Counted from the stretch's first letter, positions 1-9,052 are shown. The stretch is DNA of 64,000 nucleotides from Sphingobacterium sp. LZ7M1 (GCF_024296865.1 NZ_CP101134.1:1-64000); one strand, 5' to 3'. Notes: generated by a model not told the origin, from the sequence alone. Program-made: numbers and translations.

Positions 1-1428
1 ATGGAAAAAACGTGTACAAGTGTTTGGGAAAGTTGTCTTGCAGTAATAAAAGATAATATACCAACGCAAAGTTTTAAAACATGGTTCGAGCCCGTTAAAG
101 CTGTACGTCTAGAAGGAAACGTTTTAACTATTCAAGTACCAAGTCTGTTCTTCTATGAGTGGCTGGAAGAACATTATGTAGGTATTCTCAGAAAAACAGT
201 TAAAAAATTCTTGGGTGAACAAGGCCGACTGGAATACAACATCGTTGTAGAGAAGTCATCTGCTAACCCACCTTACACCACCAACATTCCGTCGAATGGA
301 AATGGTGCCGAGGGAAAGAAGCAATCAATTCCTGTTCCTGTTGCATTGAACAAGAACATCAAAAATCCTTTTGTAATTCCGGGGTTAAAGAAATTACAAG
401 TTGATCCTCAATTAAATCAAAATTATACGTTCGACAATTTTATAGAAGGCGAATGTAACCGTTTGGCTCGTTCGGCTGGATATGCTGTCGCAAATAAACC
501 AGGAGGAACTTCTTTCAACCCTTTGATGGTCTATGGAGATGTGGGTTTAGGTAAAACTCACCTCGCTCAAGCAATCGGTAATGAAATCAAAAGAAACTTA
601 CCAGATAAACTGGTAATCTACGTGTCATGTGAAAAGTTCTGTCAGCAGTTCGTTGACTCTTTGAAGAATAACACCATCAATGATTTCGTGAATTTTTACC
701 AAGCAATGGATGTCATCATCATGGATGATGTGCATAATTTTGCTGGAAAAGAGAAAACACAGGATATATTCTTCCACATTTTTAATCACTTGCACCAAAC
801 AGGCAAACAGATCATCTTAACATCTGATAAAGCACCTAAGGATCTTTCTGGTCTCGAAGAAAGATTGTTAAGCCGCTTTAAATGGGGATTATCAGCCGAT
901 ATTCAGGTTCCTGATCTAGAAACCAGGATGGCCATCCTTAAGAAAAAGATGTACTCAGATGGTATTGAGCTGCCAGAAAGTGTAGTGGAATATGTGGCGA
1001 ATCAGATTGACAACAGTGTCCGAGAATTAGAAGGAGCAATGGTTTCTTTATTGGCGCAATCTACTCTGAACAAAAGAGAGATTGATCTGAACTTAGCAAA
1101 GTCGATGTTAAAGAACTTTGTGAAGAACACCCATAAGGAAATCTCAATGGAGTACATCCAAAAACTAGTATGTGAATACTTTGAGGTACCAGTTGAAATG
1201 GTTAAATCCAAAGTCCGTAAACGCGAAATCGTACAAGCAAGACAGATTTCAATGTATTTGGCAAAGAACCATACCAAATCTTCGCTGAAATCTATCGGTA
1301 ATTTCTTTGGCGGTCGTGACCACTCTACCGTAATCTATGCTTGCCAAACAGTTGAAGACCTTATCGAAACCGATAAGAAATTCAAGACTTATGTGCAAGA
1401 CATCCAAAAGAAATTAAAAGCTTCTTAA
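1..1428 (+). CDS. dnaA: Chromosomal replication initiator DnaA
   Basis: DnaA is the AAA+ ATPase that binds DnaA boxes and melts the replication origin. The 475-residue protein has the usual length and order. It has an N-terminal helicase-loading domain (about 1-80) and a linker. Walker A GDVGLGKTHL follows near 180-188 and Walker B IIMDDVH near 239-245; the latter is a variant of the usual DDIQ. The C-terminal DNA-binding signature GGRDHSTVIYA lies near 437-447. The start is the first base of the window, so the promoter and any upstream oriC are outside view. Two strong hairpins follow the stop codon. Identification is secure. Confidence 0.98.
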   Translation: MEKTCTSVWESCLAVIKDNIPTQSFKTWFEPVKAVRLEGNVLTIQVPSLFFYEWLEEHYVGILRKTVKKFLGEQGRLEYNIVVEKSSANPPYTTNIPSNGNGAEGKKQSIPVPVALNKNIKNPFVIPGLKKLQVDPQLNQNYTFDNFIEGECNRLARSAGYAVANKPGGTSFNPLMVYGDVGLGKTHLAQAIGNEIKRNLPDKLVIYVSCEKFCQQFVDSLKNNTINDFVNFYQAMDVIIMDDVHNFAGKEKTQDIFFHIFNHLHQTGKQIILTSDKAPKDLSGLEERLLSRFKWGLSADIQVPDLETRMAILKKKMYSDGIELPESVVEYVANQIDNSVRELEGAMVSLLAQSTLNKREIDLNLAKSMLKNFVKNTHKEISMEYIQKLVCEYFEVPVEMVKSKVRKREIVQARQISMYLAKNHTKSSLKSIGNFFGGRDHSTVIYACQTVEDLIETDKKFKTYVQDIQKKLKAS

Positions 1429-1454
1429 AAAACACATTGTAAAGAAAGAAATTG

Positions 1455-1490
1455 AAAAGCTTGGGAGAACATCCCAAGCTTTTTTATTTT
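1455..1490 (+). terminator. Rho-independent terminator of dnaA
   Basis: A 12-bp perfect stem (1455-1466 with 1472-1483) with a 5-nt loop is followed by a T-rich run. It starts 27 bp after the dnaA stop codon. Confidence 0.9.
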
Positions 1491-1548
1491 GATACTATCC
1501 GAATAGTCTAAAGACTTTCTACCAATTACTTTCATCTACTTAAAAAGT

Positions 1549-1583
1549 AGAAAAGGGACTGCAGCTACTGCAGTCCCTTTTCT
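1549..1583. terminator. Bidirectional hairpin between convergent genes
   Basis: Perfect 16-bp arms (1549-1564 and 1568-1583) surround a 3-nt loop, with A-rich and T-rich flanks. It lies between convergent dnaA and the minus-strand Spy-like gene and can serve both; it is the closest hairpin to the Spy-like stop codon. Confidence 0.85.
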
Positions 1584-1610
1584 ATTTATGAAACATGAAT
1601 ATTAGTTAGA

Positions 1611-1982
1611 TTATTGTACTTGTTTCGGCTCTGGCATAGTAGCTTTTTTCGCTGCACGAGCTTCTACAATCTTAGCGTACAATGGTTTTTGTTCATCAGT
1701 CAACAAATCAGATACTTTTTTGTCTAGATCTGAATTCAAAGCCTCAATTTGAGTAGCTTTTGCATCAGCTGCTGCTGTAGTGTCTGCCTTTAAAGCCAAT
1801 TTAGCTTTTTTGTGCTCTAGTACTACATTATAGATTTGTGCCTGTTGATCTTCTGTCAAGTTCAACTGTTGTGTCCATTCGGTTACAGTTGCTTTTGCTT
1901 TCTCTTCTGGATTTACTTCCTGAGCAAATGTTAGAGTTAGTGAAAATAATACTGCGGATACTGCTAAAAATAACTTTTTCAT
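1611..1982 (-). CDS. Small secreted Spy/CpxP-like protein
   Basis: A predicted periplasmic protein of 123 residues. The start is placed at the ATG at 1982, because the protein then begins with a clean signal peptide (MKKLFLAVSAVLFSLTLTFA, cleavage before Q); a longer reading frame adds 17 unlikely residues. The mature part is a charged, helical segment of about 100 residues with an LTEDQQAQIYNV-type segment, as in small Spy/LTXXQ-like Bacteroidota proteins. The protein is rich in Ala and Lys and has no cysteine. It may be an envelope-stress chaperone, but only the secretion and helical nature are well supported. It stands alone between terminators. Confidence 0.7.
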   Translation of the reverse strand: MKKLFLAVSAVLFSLTLTFAQEVNPEEKAKATVTEWTQQLNLTEDQQAQIYNVVLEHKKAKLALKADTTAAADAKATQIEALNSDLDKKVSDLLTDEQKPLYAKIVEARAAKKATMPEPKQVQ

Positions 1983-2289
1983 GATTTTAATTTTTTTGTT
2001 TAATACTTTATTATTTACTCCGTTTCTGTACAATAAATAACAGTCGAATTGTATCTTTTATTGTATGATTGTATCATGTTTGTTACTTTTTAACATTTCT
2101 TAACAAGATAATAATACAAACTCAGGGTGATTAAATTTAAAGATTATTGGCCCTACGTATGTTTGGAGCATGATTCTAGTTAAATTCTAATTATTTCAGT
2201 TGAATTGAAAAAATATTACAATATGTGACAAAAAAGAAAAAGCTACTTGATGTCAAGTAGCTTTTATTTATCGATAATTGATAAGTTCC
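1983..2289. other. Intergenic region upstream of the Spy-like gene
   Basis: About 300 bases of A/T-rich sequence hold the presumed minus-strand promoter region of the Spy-like gene and the lpxK-side hairpin at 2238-2265. I saw no further gene. Confidence 0.6.
2238..2265 (-). terminator. Terminator of the holB-ricT-gldH-lpxK operon
   Basis: A 13-bp perfect stem (2238-2250 with 2253-2265) with a 2-nt loop. Read on the minus strand it is followed by a T-rich run. It lies 24 bp beyond the lpxK stop codon. Confidence 0.85.
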
Positions 2290-3321
2290 TTATGATTTAT
2301 TTTCTATCGAACTTTCTAATTCTTGAAAAAACTCAATTTCCTTTTCGATAACAATATCAATTGGTATATAAAACGTTGGGATATCTTTCAGTTTATTCAG
2401 GTCCAGTCGCTGCGCATCCTTTTCGGTCGTCAAAAGGATAGCGTCCTTGCTTTCATTTAATTTTTCGAACCGTCCTGTGATTACCTTATAATCGAAATCA
2501 TCAAATTGATGATGGTCTGCGAATTTTAAATGCTCAATCTTTATTCCTTGACTATTTAGGTGCTGTACAAGTGGTTTGGGATTTGCAATCCCTGTGATAA
2601 GTAAGATAGTCTTTCTTGAAATAGGATGGTCTGATTCAGTATTGTTTAAAGGAATCCATTCCTTATAGCCTATACGGCTATAAAAGATGCCTGCCCTGCT
2701 GTTATGTTTCCTGATCTTTTCCTGGATCTTTAATTTGTTTTCAAATGGAATATAATCAGGGCACTTGCTAATGAGGATAAGATCTGCCCTTTTGGTCTGA
2801 TCAAAGGTATCTCGATATTGGCCCGTTGGCAATAATATAATAGGCTCTAGGATGGAATGGTATTCAAAGACTAAAATAGAAGAGGTTGGCTTCACCTTAC
2901 GGTGCTGATATGCATCATCAAGCAGGACCAGGTCATGGTCTTTATTTAGGATTTCAATGCCCTCTGCCCTATTTTCATCCACAGATATGCTGATATCTGG
3001 AAAGTTCTTTTTGAATTGCAAAGGTTCATCGCCAACATTTTCAACGAGGTCATCCACTTGGACCAACCGAAAGCCTTTGGTTTTCCTGCCATAGCCCCGG
3101 CTTAGGGTCGCAAGCCGATATTTGTCCTTGAAATGGGCAATAAGTTTTTGGGTTAATGGGCTTTTTCCTGCTCCACCTACCGCCAAATTACCGATCACAA
3201 TAGTTTTGATGTCAAATGTCCTAGACGAGAGGATATTTAGGTCATACAACTTGTTTCTTACCCAAATTATTAAGGTATAGAGGATGGTAAAGGGAAGCAA
3301 CGACCACCTTAAAAGCTGCAT
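2290..3321 (-). CDS. lpxK: Tetraacyldisaccharide 4'-kinase LpxK
   Basis: LpxK phosphorylates the 4' position of the lipid A disaccharide at the inner membrane, the last kinase step before Kdo addition. The 343-residue protein starts with a hydrophobic membrane-anchoring segment (about 6-22). The P-loop GNLAVGGAGKSP follows at 44-55, in the family's usual place; it has Ser where GKT is more common. The length fits the family. It is the last gene of a minus-strand run with gldH, whose stop lies 2 bp upstream. A terminator follows. Confidence 0.95.
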   Translation of the reverse strand: MQLLRWSLLPFTILYTLIIWVRNKLYDLNILSSRTFDIKTIVIGNLAVGGAGKSPLTQKLIAHFKDKYRLATLSRGYGRKTKGFRLVQVDDLVENVGDEPLQFKKNFPDISISVDENRAEGIEILNKDHDLVLLDDAYQHRKVKPTSSILVFEYHSILEPIILLPTGQYRDTFDQTKRADLILISKCPDYIPFENKLKIQEKIRKHNSRAGIFYSRIGYKEWIPLNNTESDHPISRKTILLITGIANPKPLVQHLNSQGIKIEHLKFADHHQFDDFDYKVITGRFEKLNESKDAILLTTEKDAQRLDLNKLKDIPTFYIPIDIVIEKEIEFFQELESSIENKS

Positions 3322-3323
3322 AT

Positions 3324-3782
3324 CTATTTCTTGATTAACTTGATTCCAACATCGTTTATTCCCCTCAAAGGATTGTCACGCATGTTCTGTTGGATTGAAA
3401 ATACATATTTTCCCGTATCCGGAAAAGTAAAATTCTCCTGCAACAGTTTGGTCTGCTCGTACAAATTACCGGCAGAAGGGCCAATCCAGCGTCCATCAGC
3501 TTCCGCTAACTTGAAATTATAGTGGGCACTGCTATCTAGGATTCCTAAACCTTTTTGTTTGATTCCAAATGAAAAATTGGAATATGGATAGTAGGCGGTA
3601 TGCCTTAGGTTGATAAACAGATCGTACTTATCTTGTTTATTCTGTACATCTACCTCAAATTGAGGTTTAAAACCGTTATCCCAGAGTTGACCTGGGATAA
3701 CGGAATTTCTTTCATAGAATGCCCCTTCCTGACAGGAGGTCAGTAAAAGAGCAACAATAGCTATGAATACAGTTCTATGCAT
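3324..3782 (-). CDS. gldH: GldH-type lipoprotein
   Basis: A 152-residue lipoprotein. Its signal peptide ends in the lipobox LTSC, with Cys17 the predicted lipidation site, so it is exported and membrane-anchored. The remainder resembles the GldH family, which was named in Flavobacterium gliding but is conserved across non-gliding Bacteroidota. It sits between ricT (11 bp upstream) and lpxK (2 bp downstream), an arrangement that suggests co-transcription. Its presence does not by itself show that the organism glides. The family assignment rests on size, lipobox and context, so it is less certain than that of its neighbours. Confidence 0.8.
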   Translation of the reverse strand: MHRTVFIAIVALLLTSCQEGAFYERNSVIPGQLWDNGFKPQFEVDVQNKQDKYDLFINLRHTAYYPYSNFSFGIKQKGLGILDSSAHYNFKLAEADGRWIGPSAGNLYEQTKLLQENFTFPDTGKYVFSIQQNMRDNPLRGINDVGIKLIKK

Positions 3783-3793
3783 AGGATTAGTAC

Positions 3794-5164
3794 TTAACCC
3801 TCAGAATTATTGTCTTTGTTTTTGTTATTGAAACGTCTATTCTTGTTCTGAGGCCTTCTCCTATTGGTTTTCTGACCTTCTCCAGCTTCCGAATTTCCAT
3901 TGTTTTCCTTTGGCTTAGGCTGTTTGTTGCCATTGTTTTGTGGCTTATTTTCAGCTTTTGGCTTTTGGTTGCCTTGTTCAGGACTTTGTTTCTGTCCATT
4001 CTCAGGCTTACCTGGAGTACGTTTTGGTTTGCGTTTCTTTTTCTTTTTATTGCGTTCGTCAAGGCGGGTCAAACTATCTTGTCCAACGACATTTTCATAG
4101 TCTGGAATCGCCACATTGATGATTTCCTCTTTTTCAGGGACGATCAATTCTTGCGGTTTCTTGCCTTGTGCGTTCAATTCAGCAAATTCTTTTACCTGCT
4201 GCACAGATAGTGGAATCCACGATTCTGCATGTGGATATGAAAACCACATGGTCTTCTTGAAGATATCTGTTTTCTGCAAGTAAGCCATACCAGAATGCGT
4301 TTCGATACGATCGATATTGTTTGGAATATCCTTTAAGGCATCCATATAGCTGTCCAATTCATAGTTCAGACAACATTTCAATTTACCGCATTGTCCCGCT
4401 AGTTTCAAGGTATTCAGGGAAAGGTTCTGATACCTAGCCGCAGAGGTAGAAACAGTTTTGAAGTCCGTAAGCCATGTCGAACAACAGAGCTCCCGTCCAC
4501 AAGAACCAATTCCTCCCAAACGACTGGCTTCCTGGCGCATTCCGATCTGTCTCATCTCGATACGAATGCGGAAAGCTTCCGCCATTCTCTTGATCAGCTC
4601 CCGGAAATCCACACGGCCTTCTGCTGTATAGTAGAAGGTAGCCTTTGTCTTATCACCTTGATAATCTACGTCTGAAATCTTCATGGACAAGCCCAGCTCC
4701 AGTGCCAAATTACGGGCTCGGTGCATGGTTTCCCATTCAAGATCCTTTGCAAGATTATACTTGGCAACATCATTTTCTGTTGCCTTTCGGTATACTTTTT
4801 TTACAACGTCGTCAGGTTTAACGTTGTTCTTTTTCAATTGTAGTCTTACCAATTCACCAGTCAAAGAAACGTGGCCAATGTCGTATCCCCCAGTATTAGG
4901 TTCCACAACCACCATTTCTCCCATTTCAAGGTATAAATTGTCCGTATTTACAAAAAACTCCTTTCTTGAGCCTTTAAAACGAACTTCTACAATATCAAAA
5001 GGTTTATAGTTAGATGGCAAGTCCATATCGACTAACCAATCGTAAACATCCAATTTATTACATCCGCTGGTCATGCACGTACCGTTGTTATTGCAACCTG
5101 CTGGTACTGTGCCTAGTGATTTACTTCCGCAACCACCCCCGGATGAGCAACTGCCACATCCCAT
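3794..5164 (-). CDS. ricT: PSP1/RicT-family protein with Cys-rich head and basic tail
   Basis: A 456-residue PSP1-domain protein (RicT/YaaT family; in Bacillus RicT works with RicA and RicF on RNA processing and binds Fe-S clusters). Three parts are visible. The N-terminus is rich in cysteine (Cys 3, 6, 12, 24, 30 and 35). The PSP1 core spans about 60-330 and includes CGRELCCSTW and CGKLKCC motifs. The tail of about 85 residues is Lys/Asn/Pro/Gln-rich, disordered and strongly basic, suited to RNA binding. It lies between holB, whose stop codon is 10 bp upstream, and gldH. Family membership is firm; an RNA-related role for the tail is inferred. Confidence 0.88.
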   Translation of the reverse strand: MGCGSCSSGGGCGSKSLGTVPAGCNNNGTCMTSGCNKLDVYDWLVDMDLPSNYKPFDIVEVRFKGSRKEFFVNTDNLYLEMGEMVVVEPNTGGYDIGHVSLTGELVRLQLKKNNVKPDDVVKKVYRKATENDVAKYNLAKDLEWETMHRARNLALELGLSMKISDVDYQGDKTKATFYYTAEGRVDFRELIKRMAEAFRIRIEMRQIGMRQEASRLGGIGSCGRELCCSTWLTDFKTVSTSAARYQNLSLNTLKLAGQCGKLKCCLNYELDSYMDALKDIPNNIDRIETHSGMAYLQKTDIFKKTMWFSYPHAESWIPLSVQQVKEFAELNAQGKKPQELIVPEKEEIINVAIPDYENVVGQDSLTRLDERNKKKKKRKPKRTPGKPENGQKQSPEQGNQKPKAENKPQNNGNKQPKPKENNGNSEAGEGQKTNRRRPQNKNRRFNNKNKDNNSEG

Positions 5165-5174
5165 ATGTCTAAAA

Positions 5175-6317
5175 TTATATATATTGAGTTCCCGCTGGGA
5201 ACGTATTGTATTTAAATAATAAAACTAACTGCAAAGATAAATCTAAAAATAATATTTTAGGATTTGCGTTTCTTTCCACAGAATAATGCGTTTTTTCCAG
5301 TAATTCTATAGCAACCTGCAACTTTTCCAAGCTGCTGATCTCACTAAATTTTTTCACGAACTCCAATTCCGCATTCTTAAGAAAGACTAATTGATCTAGC
5401 CCTTGGTTTAAAAGCACGATCTGTCTGAGCACATTTATGCTGTACAATAAGAACAGTTTTTGGTTCTCCCGGCCCAATTTGCTGATTTCTTCATCACAGA
5501 TCTGAATAATGTTCAAACCTGCATCCGTCACGATACACCTCAACCAACGGATCAAAAGGTCAAAGTTTTCGTTAGAAGACTCTTCCAGCTGGTCCAGTGC
5601 GGATTGCATGTTTCCATCAGCGATAAAAGCCACCTCATTGGCACGAACAGGATCTATATTTTTCTGCTCGATCAGGAACTGCATCAATTCCTCATGGGAA
5701 AGCTTATTGACCTTCATCAATTGCGTCCTGGAGATGATCGTGTTCAAGATCTTGTCCTGATTTTCGGCAACCAACAAGAACAAAGTCTTCGCAGGAGGCT
5801 CTTCGATCAATTTCAACAGAGCATTGCCCTGTGTATCGAGATATTCCGGCAGCCACATGATCAAAACCTTATATTCAGCTTCAAAAGCTTTCAGGCTTAA
5901 TTTCTTGATGATATCATGCGCTTCGGCGATATTGATGTTTGCCTGTTTGTTTTCCGCTTCCAATTGGTTTCTCCAATGGCTCAAGCTCAGATAAGGATTT
6001 TCCAGAAAGGCCTTACGCCAATCTTCCATATGGGTACTTGCCGTTTCATCCGCTTTTTTTGCAAAGAAAGGATAAGAAAAGTGTAAGTCAGGGTGAATCA
6101 ATTTCTCGTACTTTAGGCATGAAGGGCATATCCCACAGCTATCGTCGGCTTGCGGCTGTTCACAATTGATAAACTGGGCATAGGCAAGGGCCAAAGCTAA
6201 GCTGCCAGATCCTTCTGGACCTAGAAACAGTTGAGCGTGACTTACTCGATTTTCTCTTACCGTTGAAATAAGATGTTGTTTGAGCGCCTGATGGCCTACG
6301 ATATTTTTAAATTGCAT
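5175..6317 (-). CDS. holB: DNA polymerase III delta' subunit (clamp loader)
   Basis: Delta' is the stator subunit of the clamp loader that places DnaN on DNA. The chosen start at 6317 gives 380 residues beginning MQFKNIVGHQALKQHLI, the usual N-terminus; the longer frame would add 26 residues and run through the promoter. The P-loop region is degenerate (GPEGSGSLA near 33-41), as expected for delta'. Zinc cysteines are present at 52, 61, 64 and 67. An SRTQL arginine-finger motif is visible further on. It is the first gene of the minus-strand run with ricT, gldH and lpxK, and is divergent from dnaN, the clamp it loads. Confidence 0.93.
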   Translation of the reverse strand: MQFKNIVGHQALKQHLISTVRENRVSHAQLFLGPEGSGSLALALAYAQFINCEQPQADDSCGICPSCLKYEKLIHPDLHFSYPFFAKKADETASTHMEDWRKAFLENPYLSLSHWRNQLEAENKQANINIAEAHDIIKKLSLKAFEAEYKVLIMWLPEYLDTQGNALLKLIEEPPAKTLFLLVAENQDKILNTIISRTQLMKVNKLSHEELMQFLIEQKNIDPVRANEVAFIADGNMQSALDQLEESSNENFDLLIRWLRCIVTDAGLNIIQICDEEISKLGRENQKLFLLYSINVLRQIVLLNQGLDQLVFLKNAELEFVKKFSEISSLEKLQVAIELLEKTHYSVERNANPKILFLDLSLQLVLLFKYNTFPAGTQYI

Positions 6318-6328
6318 ACCTAATCTTA

Positions 6329-6336
6329 CAAATGTA
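6329..6336 (-). promoter_or_regulatory. Bacteroidota -7 element for holB
   Basis: TACATTTG on the minus strand matches TAnnTTTG and ends 11 nt before the holB ATG. No clear -33 TTG is visible. It supports the shorter holB start, since the alternative start would lie upstream of the element. Confidence 0.5.
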
Positions 6337-6447
6337 CAAATTTTAATGCAGTGCTTTTTAATGTTTATGCAGCTGAACTCGAATTTGAATTGCAAAAAAT
6401 TAGATTCTTTTCTGTATTATTGCAATAAAATCTATTAGCTAAAAGAA

Positions 6448-7569
6448 ATGAGATTTATTGTATCTACATCTATATTACTTAAACAATTACAAGCTATTAG
6501 TGGCGCCTCCAGCTCCAGCACGGTGCTACCAATCCTAGAAAACTTCTTGTTTGAAATCAAGGACAACCTCCTGACCATCTCCGCTACGGATTTACAGACC
6601 AGTATGGTGACCACCCTTCAGATTGAAGCTAAGGAAGAAGGACGCGTTGCTATGCCATCAAAAATCTTGATCGAGACGTTGAAAACTCTTCCGGATCAGC
6701 CTGTGGCATTCTCTGTAGATACCAAAACTTTAGCTATCGAGATTTCTGCCGGAGACGGTAAATACAAGCTTAGTGGTGAAAATGCGGACGACTTCCCAAA
6801 AATCCCTGTCGTAGAGAATATTTCTACCGTAAATATCTCTGCACCGATCTTGTTGGAAGCCATCAATAAAACCATTTTTGCAGTAAGCAATGACGAACTT
6901 CGCCCTGCCATGTCAGGCGTATTCGTGCAATTGGCGGAGCAATCGACTACTTTTGTGGCTACTGATGCGCATAAATTGGTCCGTTATCGCCGCACAGATG
7001 TTGGAGCTGATAAACCAACATCGATCATTTTGCCTAAAAAAGCACTTACTCTATTAAAATCATCTCTTCCTTCGGATGATGTGAATGTTTCAATAGAGTA
7101 CAACAATACCAACGCATTCTTCCAATTCGGAACCATCAACTTGATCTGTAGATTGATCGATGAGCGTTATCCAGATTACGAAGCCGTAATCCCTCGTTTG
7201 AACCCTAATAAACTGACTGTAGACCGTTCTTTATTCCTGAACACCCTACGCCGTGTGGTAATCTTTGCAAACAAAACTACACACCAAGTAAGGTTAAAGA
7301 TCTCAGGAAGCGAACTGCACATCTCTGCTGAGGATTTGGACTTCTCCAATGAGGCACACGAGAGATTGAGCTGTCAGTTTGAAGGTGAAGACATGGAGAT
7401 CGGATTCAACGCGAAGTTCTTGGTAGAAATGCTTAATAACCTAAACTGTGAAGAGGTCGTACTGGAAATGAGTACACCAAACCGTGCAGGTTTATTAGTA
7501 CCGGCAATCAAGGAAGAACACGAAGATATCTTGATGTTGGTGATGCCAGTGATGTTGAACAATATTTAA
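6448..7569 (+). CDS. dnaN: DNA polymerase III beta subunit (sliding clamp)
   Basis: The beta clamp encircles DNA and tethers polymerase III. The 373-residue protein has the family length, made of three similar domains of about 120 residues. It starts MRFIVSTSILLKQLQ and ends with the typical hydrophobic LMLVMPVMLNN, where the C-terminal strand ends just after the MPV segment of the protein-binding pocket. It is separated from dnaA by about 5 kb and is divergent from holB. Identification is secure. Confidence 0.97.
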   Translation: MRFIVSTSILLKQLQAISGASSSSTVLPILENFLFEIKDNLLTISATDLQTSMVTTLQIEAKEEGRVAMPSKILIETLKTLPDQPVAFSVDTKTLAIEISAGDGKYKLSGENADDFPKIPVVENISTVNISAPILLEAINKTIFAVSNDELRPAMSGVFVQLAEQSTTFVATDAHKLVRYRRTDVGADKPTSIILPKKALTLLKSSLPSDDVNVSIEYNNTNAFFQFGTINLICRLIDERYPDYEAVIPRLNPNKLTVDRSLFLNTLRRVVIFANKTTHQVRLKISGSELHISAEDLDFSNEAHERLSCQFEGEDMEIGFNAKFLVEMLNNLNCEEVVLEMSTPNRAGLLVPAIKEEHEDILMLVMPVMLNNI

Positions 7570-7581
7570 TAGCTCAAAACT

Positions 7582-8238
7582 TTGGATTTAATTTATTCCC
7601 TAATTGACTTTATCCTCCATATTGATGATCATTTGGTGGAAATCGTCAATAACTATCAGACTTGGACCTATTTGATCCTCTTCCTGATCATTTTTGCCGA
7701 AACTGGTCTTGTCGTTACTCCATTCTTACCTGGAGACTCCCTTCTATTTGCAACTGGCGCAATCATCGCCAAGCCAGAAACTGATCTGAACGTCTTTTTG
7801 ATGTGGGGATTGTTGATGGTGGCAGGTATTTTAGGAGACATGGTGAACTACCATATCGGTAAGTACATTGGACCAAAAGCCTTTTCAGGGAAATATAAGT
7901 TCCTAAAGAAAGAATATTTAGAAAAGACAGAGAAGTTCTACGATAAATACGGTGGCAAAACCATTATCTACGCGCGTTTTGTTCCGATCGTCAGGACCTT
8001 TGCCCCATTTGTAGCTGGTGTAGGATCAATGTCCTACGGAAAGTTTGCTTCATACAATGTTATCGGAGCCATTTTATGGGTAACCTCCTTTTTGTTTATT
8101 GGATACTTCTTCGGAGGCCTTCCAATTATCAAGGACAACTTTACCTTAGTGGTCTTCGCCATCATTATCTTGTCCATACTGCCTCCAATCATTGAGGTGA
8201 TCAAAGAAAAATACGGAAAGAAAAAGGAAGCTGAGTAA
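7582..8238 (+). CDS. DedA-family membrane protein (first of a tandem pair)
   Basis: DedA/VTT-domain proteins are inner-membrane proteins tied to membrane lipid and proton-motive-force homeostasis; several act as lipid flippases. This 218-residue protein has several hydrophobic helices, the motif [16 protein letters not shown] near 36-51 and [16 protein letters not shown] near 134-149, with the conserved arginine. The start is TTG at 7582, chosen because the product then aligns from its first residue with the next gene ([15 protein letters not shown] against [15 protein letters not shown]). It follows dnaN by 12 bp. A terminator hairpin contains its stop codon. Confidence 0.9.
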   Translation: MDLIYSLIDFILHIDDHLVEIVNNYQTWTYLILFLIIFAETGLVVTPFLPGDSLLFATGAIIAKPETDLNVFLMWGLLMVAGILGDMVNYHIGKYIGPKAFSGKYKFLKKEYLEKTEKFYDKYGGKTIIYARFVPIVRTFAPFVAGVGSMSYGKFASYNVIGAILWVTSFLFIGYFFGGLPIIKDNFTLVVFAIIILSILPPIIEVIKEKYGKKKEAE

Positions 8239-8254
8239 GCTTCCTTTTTCTTTT
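8221..8254 (+). terminator. Terminator overlapping the first dedA stop codon
   Basis: A 12-bp stem (8221-8232 with 8238-8249) with a 5-nt loop and a T-rich tail. The TAA stop (8236-8238) lies at the loop/arm border, so the last codons form part of the hairpin. Confidence 0.85.
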
Positions 8255-8342
8255 AAATAGCCCTATTGCAGACTCAGGATCATATTCAAGGAAAAGAATT
8301 AGCTTGGTGCAATTCTTGCAGTGGAAATTCGAATTTGAAAAC

Positions 8343-8993
8343 ATGGAATTAATTTCAACCCTGATCGACTTTATTCTCCATATCGACAAGCATTTGATCG
8401 ATATTACCCAAGAATATCAGACTTGGACCTACCTGATCCTTTTCCTGATCATCTTTGCAGAGACTGGACTGGTGGTTACCCCATTCCTTCCCGGCGACTC
8501 GGTCCTGTTCGCCATGGGAGCCCTGATCGCAAAACCTGAAACAAACCTTAGTCTTTGGGTCATGCTGGTCCTGTTGATTGCCGCGGCCATTATCGGTGAT
8601 TTTGTCAACTATGAAATAGGGAAACACTTTGGACAGCGGGTCTTTACAAAAGACTCCAAGATCTTCAAGCTCTCCTATCTTGAGAAAACCCAAAGCTTTT
8701 ACAATAAATATGGCCTCAAGACCATTATCTATGCACGTTTTGTGCCCATTGTCAGGACCTTTGCCCCGTTTGTTGCCGGCGTAGTCAAGATGCCTTATTC
8801 CAAATTCGGTCTATACAATATCGTTGGAGGTGTCCTGTGGGTAACGATGTTTCTTTTGGGCGGTTATTTCTTCGGGCAGATCCCATTTGTCAAGAACAAT
8901 TTCTCGATCGTGGTGCTTGCCATCATCGGCATCTCCCTATTGCCCCCTATCATTGAGGTCATAAAAGAAAAAACAGCCAAGAAATCAGCTTAA
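8343..8993 (+). CDS. DedA-family membrane protein (second of a tandem pair)
   Basis: A 216-residue paralogue of the previous gene, with near-identical motifs ([16 protein letters not shown] and [15 protein letters not shown]) and the same predicted membrane topology. The start is set at ATG 8343; a longer frame adds 13 residues without counterpart in the first copy. Both copies keep the conserved residues, so both are probably functional. The pair looks like a local duplication that has diverged at the DNA level while the protein stayed similar. A terminator lies between the two copies, so the second may have its own promoter. Confidence 0.9.
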   Translation: MELISTLIDFILHIDKHLIDITQEYQTWTYLILFLIIFAETGLVVTPFLPGDSVLFAMGALIAKPETNLSLWVMLVLLIAAAIIGDFVNYEIGKHFGQRVFTKDSKIFKLSYLEKTQSFYNKYGLKTIIYARFVPIVRTFAPFVAGVVKMPYSKFGLYNIVGGVLWVTMFLLGGYFFGQIPFVKNNFSIVVLAIIGISLLPPIIEVIKEKTAKKSA

Positions 8994-9052
8994 ATTAATA
9001 AAGCTGTTTAAACGTTGAGTTTTTTCTGAAGTCTGTATCCTTAAACACAGCT

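Noticed and set aside
1002..1277. Antisense reading frame inside dnaA
   Set aside because: It is a shadow frame of the dnaA coding sequence.
3324..3782. Inference of gliding motility from GldH
   Set aside because: GldH homologues occur in non-gliding Bacteroidota, and no other gld genes are in view.
5460..5900. Long plus-strand reading frame opposite holB
   Set aside because: It lies entirely within the well-supported holB gene in antisense and has no family motif or promoter.
1..9000. Origin of replication within the window
   Set aside because: No cluster of TTATnCACA boxes was seen; the region upstream of dnaA is outside the window.
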